From assembly GCA_947259215.1 (NCBI GenBank), contig CAMYLJ010000002.1, forward strand, positions 179,901 to 243,900: a stretch of DNA of 64,000 nucleotides, in the 5' to 3' direction. The stretch is from an uncultured delta proteobacterium. GTDB lineage: Bacteria > Myxococcota_A > UBA9160 > JAFDET01. Below, piece after piece: positions 26,855-35,953 of the stretch. The position numbers and the translations under genes are program-made. Numbering within the stretch: the first letter of the stretch is position 1; each line of letters starts with the position of its first letter. Under the pieces are notes generated by a model. That model was not told the DNA's origin and ran no database searches. It saw nothing but the letters and a program-made list of their open reading frames with translations.

Positions 26855-28386
26855 CGCGTTCCGACAGAACCATCCCCCGCGATCGCAGCGCGCCGATCGC
26901 CGCGCTGCTGCTGATCGGCTACGGCGTGTTCCTCTACGCGGCGCAGCAGACGCTCACCTTCTTCGACGACGAGGTCACCATCGTCACCAAGGCGGCGACC
27001 CACGATCCCGCGGAGACCCTTCGCATGTTCTGGTCCGGTCCAGGTCAGCACGAACATCCGCCTCTCTACGACCTCTTCCTGAACGGCTGGATCCGCGCCA
27101 CCGGCGGCTCGAAGGCGCTGCTCAGGGTTCCGTCGCTCATCTTCTTCTGCGGCGCGCTGTGGTTCGTGGGTGCCGCCGCCCAGCGGCTCTGGCAGCGAAG
27201 GTTGCTCGCCATCGCGATCGGCATGGCGTGGCCGCTGGGGCTGTTCGTCGGAACGCCCGCGCACTGGTCCTCGCTGGCGATGCTGTTCGTCGCGGCCATG
27301 ACCTGGGCGTATTGCCGCTGGCGCGACGAACCCGATGCGGGAAACCTGGCCCTGCTGGTCTGCTCGTCGCTGCTGCTCTTCTACACGAACTACCTGGGCC
27401 TGGCGTTCCTCGGGGCCCTGGGCATCCACTTCCTGTTCACCCGGCCGACGCTTGGGCAATGGAAGCACGTCGGGATTGCCGCGGTCGCGTTCAGCCTGGG
27501 CGCGCTGCCGCTGCTGAGTGCCTTCCTGTTCCAGCTTCGCCACGGCCCCGAGCTGGTCCGCTCACCGCTGCAGGTGCTCGCCGACATCGGCTACCACGGA
27601 TTCGCGCTCCTGGCCAGCGAGGCCGTTGCGCCCTGGACCTGGCCGGCGGCGCTGGTGGTGCTGGCGGGCCTGGCCCTGGCCCACGCCGCGCTTCGCGGGC
27701 CACGCGCCCTCTGGCCGCTGGGTCTTCTGCCGCTCGTGTTCCTCGCGTCCGGGCTGATCGGCATCATCGGGGCCAAGCGGCTCGGGCTCTTCGGACCCTG
27801 GCTGATCCTCGGGCTGACGGGGCTCGTTCCCGCGAGCGGGAGCCGCCTCCGGGTGCTGGTGCCCATCAGCATCGTCTTCGGGCTGGGCTGGATCGGCGCG
27901 ATCCACCAGCAGTGGTACGGCACCTTGCGGCACATCGAGCCCTGGGAAGAAGTCGTGGCCGTGACCCTGGAGCGGACCAGGCCGGGGGATCTGGTCGTCT
28001 GCGACCATCAGTCCTTCTACTTCTATGCTCACTACGCTCTCGGCTGGCGCGATTGGATTTCTGGCATCCCCCGAAGTGAGACTCGCCGCTCGGAGCGGGA
28101 CTTCGCGTCGCTCGATGGCTGGGAGGCGGCCATCGCCGGTCACGATCGGGTCTTATACGTGCGAAGCGTGGTCGACTGGCGTCGGCGCGCCACGCGCGAT
28201 GCACTGGAGTCGTACCTGGCGGAGAACTTCCGACTGGTCTGGCGAGAGCGCTACCTTCGAGACAAGGCCGCGGATCTCAAGAGCCGGTTCGTCGAAGGTC
28301 AGCCATCCTGGCGAATCGAGCTTCTGGAACTCGAGCGCGTCGATCGCGCGGAGTCCCCTCACCTGTCCGGAACGGTCATCCGGTAG
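26851..28386 (+). CDS. GT39/PMT-like integral membrane glycosyltransferase
   Basis: A 511-residue protein of the ArnT/PMT_2 type, which uses polyprenyl-phosphate sugars on the periplasmic face. The first periplasmic loop holds the acidic catalytic motif FFDDEVTIV, followed by HEHPPLYDLFLNGW, both typical. About ten hydrophobic helices follow. The C-terminal ~150 residues are soluble with FYFYAHYALGW and RDKAADLKSRF. The GTG start at 26851 overlaps the methyltransferase stop (GTGA). It may decorate the glycan after export or modify a lipid. Its stop lies directly before a manA relic on the other strand. Confidence 0.85.
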   Translation: MTRSDRTIPRDRSAPIAALLLIGYGVFLYAAQQTLTFFDDEVTIVTKAATHDPAETLRMFWSGPGQHEHPPLYDLFLNGWIRATGGSKALLRVPSLIFFCGALWFVGAAAQRLWQRRLLAIAIGMAWPLGLFVGTPAHWSSLAMLFVAAMTWAYCRWRDEPDAGNLALLVCSSLLLFYTNYLGLAFLGALGIHFLFTRPTLGQWKHVGIAAVAFSLGALPLLSAFLFQLRHGPELVRSPLQVLADIGYHGFALLASEAVAPWTWPAALVVLAGLALAHAALRGPRALWPLGLLPLVFLASGLIGIIGAKRLGLFGPWLILGLTGLVPASGSRLRVLVPISIVFGLGWIGAIHQQWYGTLRHIEPWEEVVAVTLERTRPGDLVVCDHQSFYFYAHYALGWRDWISGIPRSETRRSERDFASLDGWEAAIAGHDRVLYVRSVVDWRRRATRDALESYLAENFRLVWRERYLRDKAADLKSRFVEGQPSWRIELLELERVDRAESPHLSGTVIR

Positions 28387-28389
28387 ACC

Positions 28390-29136
28390 GTTCCTGCGCA
28401 GCGCATAGCGACCCGCAGAGGCGGGAACGAACGCGGCCGTCCCCCTTGGAAGCGGCTGCTCCCCGCCTGTCGCGTCCTCGACCACCGCGCGGCCGCTCGT
28501 GCAGAGCAGAACCTCCACACCGCCCCCCGGGGGTTGCTCCCATGCGGCGTCGGCCTCCAGCTCGATCACCGACAGCCGGAACTCCTCCGCGTCGCAGGCG
28601 TAAACCTCTTCTGGACCGCCGCCGCAAACGTCATGATCCGCATCAGCTCGTCGACGTCCACGGGCTTCGACGTCAGCCCGCCGCGCAGCACGTTGTCGGA
28701 GCCGGCCATCACCTCCACCGCGACCCCGTGCAGGTAGCAGTGCAGCTCGCCGGCGGGGAGGAAGAGGGCCTCGCCGGGCTCGAGCCGAACAAAATGCAGG
28801 TACAGGGGCGCGAGGGCGCCCAGGTCACCGGGATAGACCTGCGCCAGCCGGGGGGGCCACACGAGCGCCGGATCGTCGCTCCTGGCGGCGACCCAGGGCT
28901 TCAGGCACGCCTGGAGCTCGGCCAGACCGAGCACCTCCGGGCGCTCCAGGACCTCCCTTGCCGGGCGGAATCGTTCAGCGGGATCTCTGCGCCGTCATCC
29001 CGGATCCGGGAGGCGCCGCCGGGTGGGCGCCGACCCAGAGCTCCGCCTCGGGCTCGGAACTCGGCGCCCGGCGCCCCTGGAGCTTCGCCAGGATCTGCCG
29101 CGACCCCCACGCAATTGACGGGGGACGGATACGGTC
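28390..29136 (-). pseudogene. manA: Broken mannose-6-phosphate isomerase gene (manA relic)
   Basis: Three reading frames together give a shortened copy of the intact ManA at 45805-47010. Piece 1 reads IAWGSRQILAKLQG and EAELWVGAHP near 29010-29130. Piece 2 continues as DDGAEIPLNDSAR in another frame. Piece 3 (about 28600-28970) reads ERFRPAREVLERPEVLGL and GEALFLPAGELHCYLHG, including a zinc-ligand His. A last piece in a further frame has VEVLLCTSGRAVVED. About 100 residues with the QAHPD zinc site and other internal parts are missing. With three frameshifts and deletions it cannot be functional. Confidence 0.85.
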
Positions 29137-29530
29137 GACGCCGGGCACCACGCTGGACTTCTTGTAGTCCCCTGGGGGAAGGGGGGCCAGGACTGCACCC
29201 ACCTCGGCGCGGGGTCGCCGCTACCGCATCCATCGGCCTAGAAACCCGGGTCCAGCGCTCGGCGCCTGGTCCGGGATTCGCCCAACCCACGCGGCGGCGA
29301 CGCGGCTCCGACTCCAGTCGGCAACGCCTCCCGGTGAAACATGCAGACCGCTCGAACCTCCTGGCACGCGACCCCCCCCCCAGTGCGGCACGCCGTCTGC
29401 CTCAGCACGGGCCCGGGCCTTGATCATCGAGGCGCTGCGAGTGGGCGACGAAGCGCGCACGCCGCCTTCGCTTCGAAGATCAGACGTTCTAAACTCAGCG
29501 TGTCCCTGATCCAGGTCCACGCCGAGGGAA
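29137..29530. other. Non-coding stretch upstream of a methyltransferase
   Basis: About 390 bases with no plausible gene on either strand. It includes a run of ten C at 29372-29381. The last 60 bases before the ATG at 29531 are less GC-rich (GTTCTAAACTCAG) and could hold the promoter of the methyltransferase. Confidence 0.45.
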
Positions 29531-30244
29531 ATGTCTAGTCGGAGATCACATGCGGAGCAGGTAAGGGACCTATTCGACCGCGAAGCGTCCGGGTGGAACC
29601 TGCGCTACGCGCCGGGGGCCGCGATGCAGGGGCGCATCGACCGTTTCTGCTCCGCCCTGGTGCCTCGCGTGCCGACGGGCCAGCGAGTCCTGGACCTCGG
29701 TTGCGGGTCCGGTCAGATCACCCGAGCGATTGCCTCGAAGGGGTGGCGCACAACCGGATGCGACATCTCGACCCAGATGCTCGACAAGGCCCGGTCGGAA
29801 ACCGGGGCCCTGGAGATCGAGTGGGTCGGGATCGACCCCGCCGAGACGCTCTCCCTGCCGTTCGAGGATTGCCGTTTCGGTGCGGTGATCGCCTCCAGCG
29901 TTCTCGAGTATCTGGATCACCCGAGGCAGGCGCTCAGGGAGATCGGCAGGGTGCTCGCAGTAGGCGGCTATCTCCTGGCCACCGTGCCGGACCTTCGGCA
30001 CCCCGTGCGCGCGGCCGAGGGGTGGCGTGCGAAGGCCGTCGCCAACCCGGTCATTCACGCCGCTTTTCGGCTCACGCCATGGCGCGGCTACGCGGACTAC
30101 CTGCGGCTCTCCATGAACCGCCTGGACCTCAAGCTCTGGCACGAGATGGCGCGGAGCGTCGGCCTCGAGCCGGAGCCCGCCGGACCGTGCGAGGACTCCC
30201 TGGCGATGATCCTGGCCAGGAAGAATCGCGATCCTCTTCCCTAG
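29531..30244 (+). CDS. Class I SAM-dependent methyltransferase
   Basis: A 237-residue methyltransferase of the UbiE/Methyltransf_11 type. Motif I is VLDLGCGSGQITRAIASKG near residue 57, and TTGCDISTQMLDKAR is the acidic motif II strand end. FGAVIASSVLEYLDHPRQAL is motif IV and VLAVGGYLLATVPDL motif V. The C-terminal LRLSMNRLDLKLW region probably shapes the acceptor site. It is a single gene with about 160 non-coding bases on its 3' side. It might methylate a glycan or a lipid; nothing in the sequence decides between them. Confidence 0.82.
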   Translation: MSSRRSHAEQVRDLFDREASGWNLRYAPGAAMQGRIDRFCSALVPRVPTGQRVLDLGCGSGQITRAIASKGWRTTGCDISTQMLDKARSETGALEIEWVGIDPAETLSLPFEDCRFGAVIASSVLEYLDHPRQALREIGRVLAVGGYLLATVPDLRHPVRAAEGWRAKAVANPVIHAAFRLTPWRGYADYLRLSMNRLDLKLWHEMARSVGLEPEPAGPCEDSLAMILARKNRDPLP

Positions 30245-30401
30245 TCGATCACCTCTGCGTCCCGGCAGAGCCCGCCGGATTCCGGCCGATGCCGTCGGGG
30301 AGGCGACCGCGCTATTCTCCCGCTCCTTGTGGCGGTCGTACTGAATCGAGCGTTCGCGCGATGTCGGGACATGCGGGGCTCCCGCGCGTGGACGTGTTCC
30401 C

Positions 30402-31502
30402 GTGAGCGCAGCTGAGCCCATGACCGCTTCCGGGCTTGGGGGGGATCTCGGTGTTCTCGAGTGCCTGCGGACGCTCCCCGGCCGAGCGCTGTTGCTCGAA
30501 CCCGACGGCACGATTCACATGGGCCGCAACTACGCCATCCTGCGCTCCGTGGACCACGGCGCCACGTGGGCCCAGGTCGGGGCGCTGCCGCGCTCGCCCG
30601 TCCGACGGGCGGCGGAGTTCTCGCGCCTGGCCTGCCGGCTGCTGCGCCAGGAGGTCCGGGCGCTCGTCCGCCTCGAAGACGGCACCTATGTGGCCTCCAA
30701 TCGCGAAGGAGTCTTCCACGGACCGGAGGGGGACACGATGATGCGTCGCTCCTTCGTGGAGAGCGGCAAGCTGCCGCTGATGCCACCCATGCGAATCTGT
30801 GCGCGGGCGGACGGCAGCGTTGTGTGGGGCGAGTACGGCAGCCCCAGACGGCCGCGCGCCGCGCGTCTTTACGGCTCCGTGGATGGCGGGCGGCACTTCC
30901 AGGCGATCCACACCTTCGAGGCCGGCAGCATCAAGCATGTCCACAACGTCCTGTGGGACGAGGGCGAGGGACACTACTGGGTGCTGGCGGGCGACCACGG
31001 CGAGCATCCCGGGATCGGTCGCCTTTCGTCGGACTGGAAGCGTTTCGAGTGGTTCGTGAAGGGAGAGCAGCGCTTCAGAGCCGTCCACGCTTTCGACTTC
31101 GGCGACCGTCTCGTCTACGCCACCGACACCGAGATGGAAACCAACGGCCTCATCTCGCTCGACAAGAAGACTGGACGCGCCGAGCGCTTGCGCGACTTCG
31201 ATGGGAGCTGCATCTACGCGTGCCGCTTCGGCGGCCTGTACGCGCTCAGCACCAGCGTCGAGCCCTCGCTGGTCAACCGGGGGTGGGACGCAAGCCTGTG
31301 GCTCTCGCGAGATGGGGAGCGATGGACGCGGGCCTGGCGCGCGCGCAAGGACCGCTGGCACGCGGACCTCTTCCAGTTCGGCTCAGTGGTGTTGCCGACG
31401 GGCGAGAGCGACCGGGAGATGATCTGGTTCAGCGGCCAGGCCATCGAGAGCCTGGACGGCCGCACGGCCGTGGCGCGGCTCGCCGACGGTGCGGCGCTCT
31501 GA
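30402..31502 (+). CDS. Sialidase-like (BNR/Asp-box) beta-propeller protein
   Basis: A 366-residue protein with several Asp-box-like motifs (SVDHGATWAQ near residue 50, SVDGGRHFQ near 160, SRDGERWTRAW near 305) spaced as blades of a six-bladed propeller. There is no signal peptide or membrane helix. Catalytic residues of true sialidases (Arg triad, Tyr/Glu pair) could not be placed, so it may be a binding or structural propeller. The GTG at 30402 is used; an in-frame ATG at 30420 is nearly as good. Related proteins occur beside glycosyltransferases in capsule-type loci. The role is unknown. Confidence 0.65.
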   Translation: MSAAEPMTASGLGGDLGVLECLRTLPGRALLLEPDGTIHMGRNYAILRSVDHGATWAQVGALPRSPVRRAAEFSRLACRLLRQEVRALVRLEDGTYVASNREGVFHGPEGDTMMRRSFVESGKLPLMPPMRICARADGSVVWGEYGSPRRPRAARLYGSVDGGRHFQAIHTFEAGSIKHVHNVLWDEGEGHYWVLAGDHGEHPGIGRLSSDWKRFEWFVKGEQRFRAVHAFDFGDRLVYATDTEMETNGLISLDKKTGRAERLRDFDGSCIYACRFGGLYALSTSVEPSLVNRGWDASLWLSRDGERWTRAWRARKDRWHADLFQFGSVVLPTGESDREMIWFSGQAIESLDGRTAVARLADGAAL

Positions 31503-31508
31503 GCGAAA

Positions 31509-31601
31509 TCAGCCCGGCTCGAGCCCGCACCCGCGGATCTTCTGGGGCAGGGTCTTGTAGCTGACGCCGAGGAGTGGAGCGGCGCGCTTGCGGTTCCAGC
31601 C
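31509..31601 (-). pseudogene. Relic of the Fis-type DNA-binding end of an NtrC-family regulator
   Basis: The minus strand reads GWNRKRAAPLLGVSYKTLPQ and continues KIRGCGLEPG before a stop codon. The C-terminus of the intact regulator at 40695-42131 reads GWNRKQAARLLGVSYKTLLQ and KIRDCELEPE. The DNA of the two stretches is visibly alike over about 95 bases, then diverges abruptly upstream. No receiver or AAA+ domain is attached and the open frame to 31697 has no homology. It is a fragment left from a duplicated regulator gene, lying just upstream of the HupE-like gene on the other strand. Confidence 0.82.
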
Positions 31602-31695
31602 GATCTGTCCCACGCATCGAGCGCCGGGCCGCTTGCGCCTCGGCAGAGCCAGCCCACCCTCTAGCATCGCCGAGTCGCCGGCGGATCGGGGCATC

Positions 31696-32964
31696 ATGGG
31701 TTGGAGACAGGCACGAAGATCGCTCCTGCCCTGCGCCCTTGCCTGCTCCTTCCTGTCGCCAGACGCCGAGGCTCATTTCCGACTGAACGCCAGCATCCGA
31801 ATCGTCCACATCGAGCGCCTGCCGAAGGGCGTGAGACTCTACATGCGGCTGCCCACGCCGCTCGTCTACAGCCGCTACCTGGTGGGGGTCGCATCGCCGG
31901 ACCAGGCGATCGAGGTGCCGTACGTCGTCAGCGCCGAGGAGCGCGGGAGCGTCGTTCACTACGTCGACACCGAGGCGCTCCACGCCGATCCGCTCGGCTA
32001 CGGCCGCCTGGTGGCCGACGGCCATCGCTTCGTCCTCGACGGCCAGGAGATTGCCCCCAGGGTCGAGGCCGCCGTCGTCCACCCCATTCGGCTGGAGCCC
32101 CGCTTCGCCGAGCTGGCGGAGGCCAAGGCCGCGACCCGCGCCGCGCCCTACGCGCCGGGCGAAGCCGCGAGGTACGTGGGCGATACCGTGACCGACGTCC
32201 GATTCTTCTATGAGAGCGATCACAGTGACGGGGAGATCCGCTTCTCCGCGGCCGTCCCGGATGGCTTTCAGGCCACGGCCTCCATCGCCAACCTGTTCCT
32301 CGACTACATCGGAGGCGAGCGTCGCATCACTCGCGCGTCGGGACTGCTGACCGAGCCCGTCGTCCTCAACACCGCGGCCACGACCGCCGCGCTGACCTTC
32401 GTCGAGCAGGGCATCTGGCACATCCTCGAGGGTTTCGATCATCTGCTCTTCGTAGTCTGCCTGATCATGGGCGCCTCGTCGATCCGCGCGTTGCTCTGGC
32501 GGGTGACCGGCTTCACCCTGGGACACACCGTCACCTTGATCGTCGGATTCTTGGGCTACACGCCCGCCGCCCCCTGGTTCATTCCCAGTGTGGAAACGGC
32601 GATCGCACTTTCCATCGTCTACGCCGGCATGATCGCCATCCTCGAGACCACGCGGTCCTCGACCTTTCCCATCACCGTCCTGATCGGGCTCCTCCACGGA
32701 TTGGGATTCGCGTTCGTGCTCAGCCAGATGTTGAACCTGGAGGCACCTCACCTCCTTGTGTCGCTGATCTCATTCAACATCGGGGTGGAGATCGGCCAGG
32801 TCGGAATCGTGCTCGCCTTCTGGCCCGCGCTCCATCTGATCGGGCGCAGGTGGCCCAAGGCACACCGCTTCGCCGTCTTCGGCCTCTCGAGCGCAGCGAT
32901 CAGCGTCGCCCTGTACTGGACGGTGCAGCGCTTGACCGTGCTCGTTGGCGCGCTCTTCGCGTGA
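31696..32964 (+). CDS. HupE/UreJ family membrane protein
   Basis: A 422-residue protein with a signal peptide (cleavage near DAEAHF) and an extracytoplasmic N-terminal half of about 210 residues. The C-terminal half has about six membrane helices, starting with FVEQGIWHILEGFDHLLFVV and continuing with FTLGHTVTLIVGF and LIGLLHGLGFAFVL. The His-rich helices are typical of the HupE/UreJ_2 family, proposed to handle nickel or other transition metals, although the large N-terminal domain variant has no proven role. The ATG at 31696 starts a good signal peptide; the open frame extends upstream without support. Confidence 0.82.
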   Translation: MGWRQARRSLLPCALACSFLSPDAEAHFRLNASIRIVHIERLPKGVRLYMRLPTPLVYSRYLVGVASPDQAIEVPYVVSAEERGSVVHYVDTEALHADPLGYGRLVADGHRFVLDGQEIAPRVEAAVVHPIRLEPRFAELAEAKAATRAAPYAPGEAARYVGDTVTDVRFFYESDHSDGEIRFSAAVPDGFQATASIANLFLDYIGGERRITRASGLLTEPVVLNTAATTAALTFVEQGIWHILEGFDHLLFVVCLIMGASSIRALLWRVTGFTLGHTVTLIVGFLGYTPAAPWFIPSVETAIALSIVYAGMIAILETTRSSTFPITVLIGLLHGLGFAFVLSQMLNLEAPHLLVSLISFNIGVEIGQVGIVLAFWPALHLIGRRWPKAHRFAVFGLSSAAISVALYWTVQRLTVLVGALFA

Positions 32965-32972
32965 GGACGACT

Positions 32973-34621
32973 TCAGTTCACCGTCACCCAGATCGGGGAT
33001 GTCACCAGGATGACCTTGTCCGCCGGGAACCCGGAGTCGTCGACCACGCGAGCGTAGTAGTACCCGCTCTGCACCGTAGTGAAGGAGAGAATGAGGCTAC
33101 AGGCGGGATTCGCGCCCGCCGTGCACGAGGACTGCCTGATGACGGCGCCGTTGTGCACCAGCTCCACCCGCGAGAACACCTGGCCGGCGGCCTCGGCCTC
33201 GGCGGTGTTCGTCAGCCTCATGCGCACGGCGATTCCGAAGGGTGCGCTCACCGTGATCTCGGAGCCCATGATCGCCTGGTTGATGGAGAACTCGAATCTC
33301 GGCCGTCCTTTGTCGGCCAGTCCGGCCTGCGGAGGCAGCCCCAGGTAGGCGTACGTGTGGCGATTCTGGATGGCGTCGAAGATCGCATCTCGCGTCAGCT
33401 GGTCCGCCCATACGAAGGTCTGCCGCTTCCCCCCGGGAGGGGGGCCGTGGATGTCAGAGCTCCCGAAGGCGCCCACCTTGCGGTTCAGCCCGGCCGGATC
33501 GAGCACGCTGTGGTAGTCACGGCCCCCGACCTCCCCCGCGGAGTCGTCGACGCAGTCCTTGTTCTGTGCCTCGCCTTCCGTGCTCAGCTCCATTCCCACG
33601 ATGACGGGGTCGTTGGGCAGGCCGTCCCACTCCGCGGGGATCCCGCCGACCCTGCAGGGATGGGCGACCACGATGACGCCCCCAGCGTTCCGCACGTGGT
33701 CGAAGAGATCCGTCTGAAGACACGACGGCGTTTCGAACCAGGCGCACAGCGAGTCGACCTTCTCGAAGGTCGAGTCGGCGGGCGGGTAGATCGCGAGCTG
33801 GTGGCCGTACTCCCCGATCTGCACCTTGGCGTCGTAGGAGTTCTCGATCCCGGCCAGGGCGACGAACATGCCGTCCAGGCTTCCGCTCCAGGCCCAGGCC
33901 TGGACGAGCTCCCACTCGTCCCGGTCGTCGACAGGAGTCCACCCGAGCGGGAATTCCAGCGCGTCGCAGGTGGCGTTGCACGGGAAGGGACAGGGCGCGT
34001 TGCTCGGGTGGCACGGCCCGGCGCTGCTGAAGAACCAGGTCGGAAAGGCGGCGGGGCCGTTGATTCCCCGAAAGGCGGCCGCGTTCGGCGGGGGCGCCCA
34101 CACGTGGGGCGTGTAGACGACGAAGTCGAGATCGGCGAATCGACCTTCGTCTCGGGTCAGACTCTCCTTGATGTCGGTCTGGCCACCGTGCCCGAGACAC
34201 GGGTAGGAGCAGCTGCCCCCCGTGGCAAGGCAGGCGGCGTGCAGGCCGAGCTCCGTCTGCCGGTAGCCGCAGGACGCGCCGTTGCCGGCCCCCCCCAGGC
34301 AGACCCCTCCCCGTAGACGCAGGTGCCGCCAGCGCTCGAGCAGGCCGTCGCGCCTCCGCCGAGGTCGAGCGAGCAGTCGTCCGGCGTCGGCAGCCACGGC
34401 GAGGAGGAGCTGTCGTAGCACTGGCCCGCGCATTGACCTCCCACGAGCGTCGGGAAGCGTTCCCACCAGTTCGTGGCCTTGTCGAGGTGCACGTGAACGT
34501 CCCCTTTCCAGGGAGTCAGTGTGGCATACGGATTCGCTCCACACTTGGCGCCGGACGCGAAGAACGTCAGGGCGAGCAACAAGATCGCTGTTGCAAGCGC
34601 CGCCACGTGATGGTGAGACAC
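32973..34621 (-). pseudogene. Secreted PHP-domain protein, frameshifted
   Basis: The N-terminal reading (start 34621) has a signal peptide (ALATAILLLALTFFASG) and the PHP opening GDVHVHLDKATNW, then Cys-rich text ending near GGTCVYGEG. The rest continues in another frame, as CLGGAGNGASCGYRQTELGL and then DLDFVVYTPHVW, GGVIVVAHPCRVGG and FGSSDIHGPPPG, which match PHP metal motifs. One extra G in the runs near 34290-34308 would join the two halves into a protein of about 549 residues. An eight-C run lies at the junction, so sequencing error is possible. The PHP fold hydrolyses phosphoesters; an extracellular substrate is unknown. Confidence 0.75.
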
Positions 34622-34754
34622 TACGCTGGACTCCTATCGCACCCGGAGGGGTTCCCGACGCTGAGGCCTGGTCATTTTCCCAGCATCGGACGCCCTCTGT
34701 CAATGTGGGGGTTGCCCGGGCTGCCTCCCGCCTCGCATCGGCTAGCTTCCACCC

Positions 34755-35870
34755 ATGCGGATTCGCGCGTGGCTGCCGGGCTCGGACTCCGACGTCTGGA
34801 TCTGGATGCTCATCGCGCTCTGCGCGTCGGTCATATCGTGTCTACTTCTGTTCCCGTTCGACTTCCGCCGAAACGGAGTTCACTGGCTCGACGGGGGCAG
34901 CGGCCTCTACTTCGACGGTCGAGGAATCGCGTACACGGCGGAGGCGATCGAGCATCCGAATGGGGAGCCCCTGGATCAAATGACACTCGAGCTCTGGATC
35001 CACGAGCGGAAGACGAGAGAGGATCAGGGGTCTGGGGTCATCTTGTCGCTGTACGATGGTACGTCGTCGTTCCCCTTGATCGTGGGCATCAACCGCGGCA
35101 GGGTCTTCGCTTTCGACATCGATGAGCCCTGGGGTTCGGAATGGCGAGAACAGTTTCGCGTCGAGGAGGGGCTCTCCCGCGGCGAGGATCACTTCGTCGC
35201 CGTGACCATCGATCGGGCGGAGATTGCGATATTCGTCGAGGGCGGCTTCACGACTCGCAGGCCGGCGACTGTGAAGGAGCCGAACTGGCTCTCCAGCCGA
35301 CTCGTGCTCGGGACCTCCCCACAGAACTTCCACCCCTGGCAGGGTGAGCTGGGCGGTCTGGCGATCTACGGGAAGGTCCTCTCGTCAGCCGATTTGGAGC
35401 GACACGAGAGTCGGGTCCGGCAAGGGGGCGTCCGCGCACTGGCGCGAGAAGGTCGCTTGCTCGCATTGTTCCCGTTCGATGAAGGTGCTGGCGAATACGC
35501 ACGAAACGTGGTCCCTGGTGGACCGAATCTATTCATTCCCTCCTATTTCAGTGGCCTCATGGGAGTGCTCTTCGACGCGCCCGCGCGCCAGAGTTTCAGG
35601 CATGGGACATTCCGGCGAAACATCCCCGCGAACATCGTGCTCTTCGCGCCGCTCGGATGGCTTCTCGGCGGCATCGTAGGCCGCGCATCGGTAGACCGCC
35701 GTCGATTCCTCGCCCTCTTAGCGATCGCCGCGGGCGGATTGCTCAGCTTCAGCCTCGAAGCCATGCAGCTACTGCTTTCGACCCGCCAGACCGGTCTCGT
35801 CGACGTGGTCGCCAATACCGCAGGAACCGCCGTTGGAACATTGGCCTCCCTGGCCTGGCGAAGCCGCTGA
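34755..35870 (+). CDS. LamG-like domain fused to VanZ-like membrane protein
   Basis: A 371-residue protein with one N-terminal membrane helix (about residues 16-36). A concanavalin-like LamG domain (about 50-235) follows, with MTLELWIHERK, DHFVAVTIDRAEIAIFVEG and QGELGGLAIYGKVLS. The C-terminal VanZ-like part (about 285-371) has PANIVLFAPLGWLLG and SFSLEAMQLLLSTRQ followed by a VDVVANTAG block, the VanZ signature. The sugar-binding-like domain would be held outside by the two membrane parts. A TAGCTT ending six bases before the ATG suggests a leaderless transcript. VanZ-like proteins often accompany surface glycans; the molecular role is unknown. Confidence 0.82.
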   Translation: MRIRAWLPGSDSDVWIWMLIALCASVISCLLLFPFDFRRNGVHWLDGGSGLYFDGRGIAYTAEAIEHPNGEPLDQMTLELWIHERKTREDQGSGVILSLYDGTSSFPLIVGINRGRVFAFDIDEPWGSEWREQFRVEEGLSRGEDHFVAVTIDRAEIAIFVEGGFTTRRPATVKEPNWLSSRLVLGTSPQNFHPWQGELGGLAIYGKVLSSADLERHESRVRQGGVRALAREGRLLALFPFDEGAGEYARNVVPGGPNLFIPSYFSGLMGVLFDAPARQSFRHGTFRRNIPANIVLFAPLGWLLGGIVGRASVDRRRFLALLAIAAGGLLSFSLEAMQLLLSTRQTGLVDVVANTAGTAVGTLASLAWRSR

Positions 35871-35953
35871 TCATCGACGACGACGCGGAAGGGTTGGAGC
35901 GGACGAGCGGAGCATCGCCACGCGTCTCCGCGAGGTGGCGGTCTTGGGCTCCG

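Noticed and set aside
29372..29381. Run of ten C as a phase-variable tract
   Set aside because: It lies in non-coding sequence about 150 bases from the nearest start, with no gene that it could switch.
29221..29520. 99-codon minus-strand frame before the methyltransferase at 29531
   Set aside because: There is no start context, motif or similarity; it looks like random open frame in GC-rich DNA.
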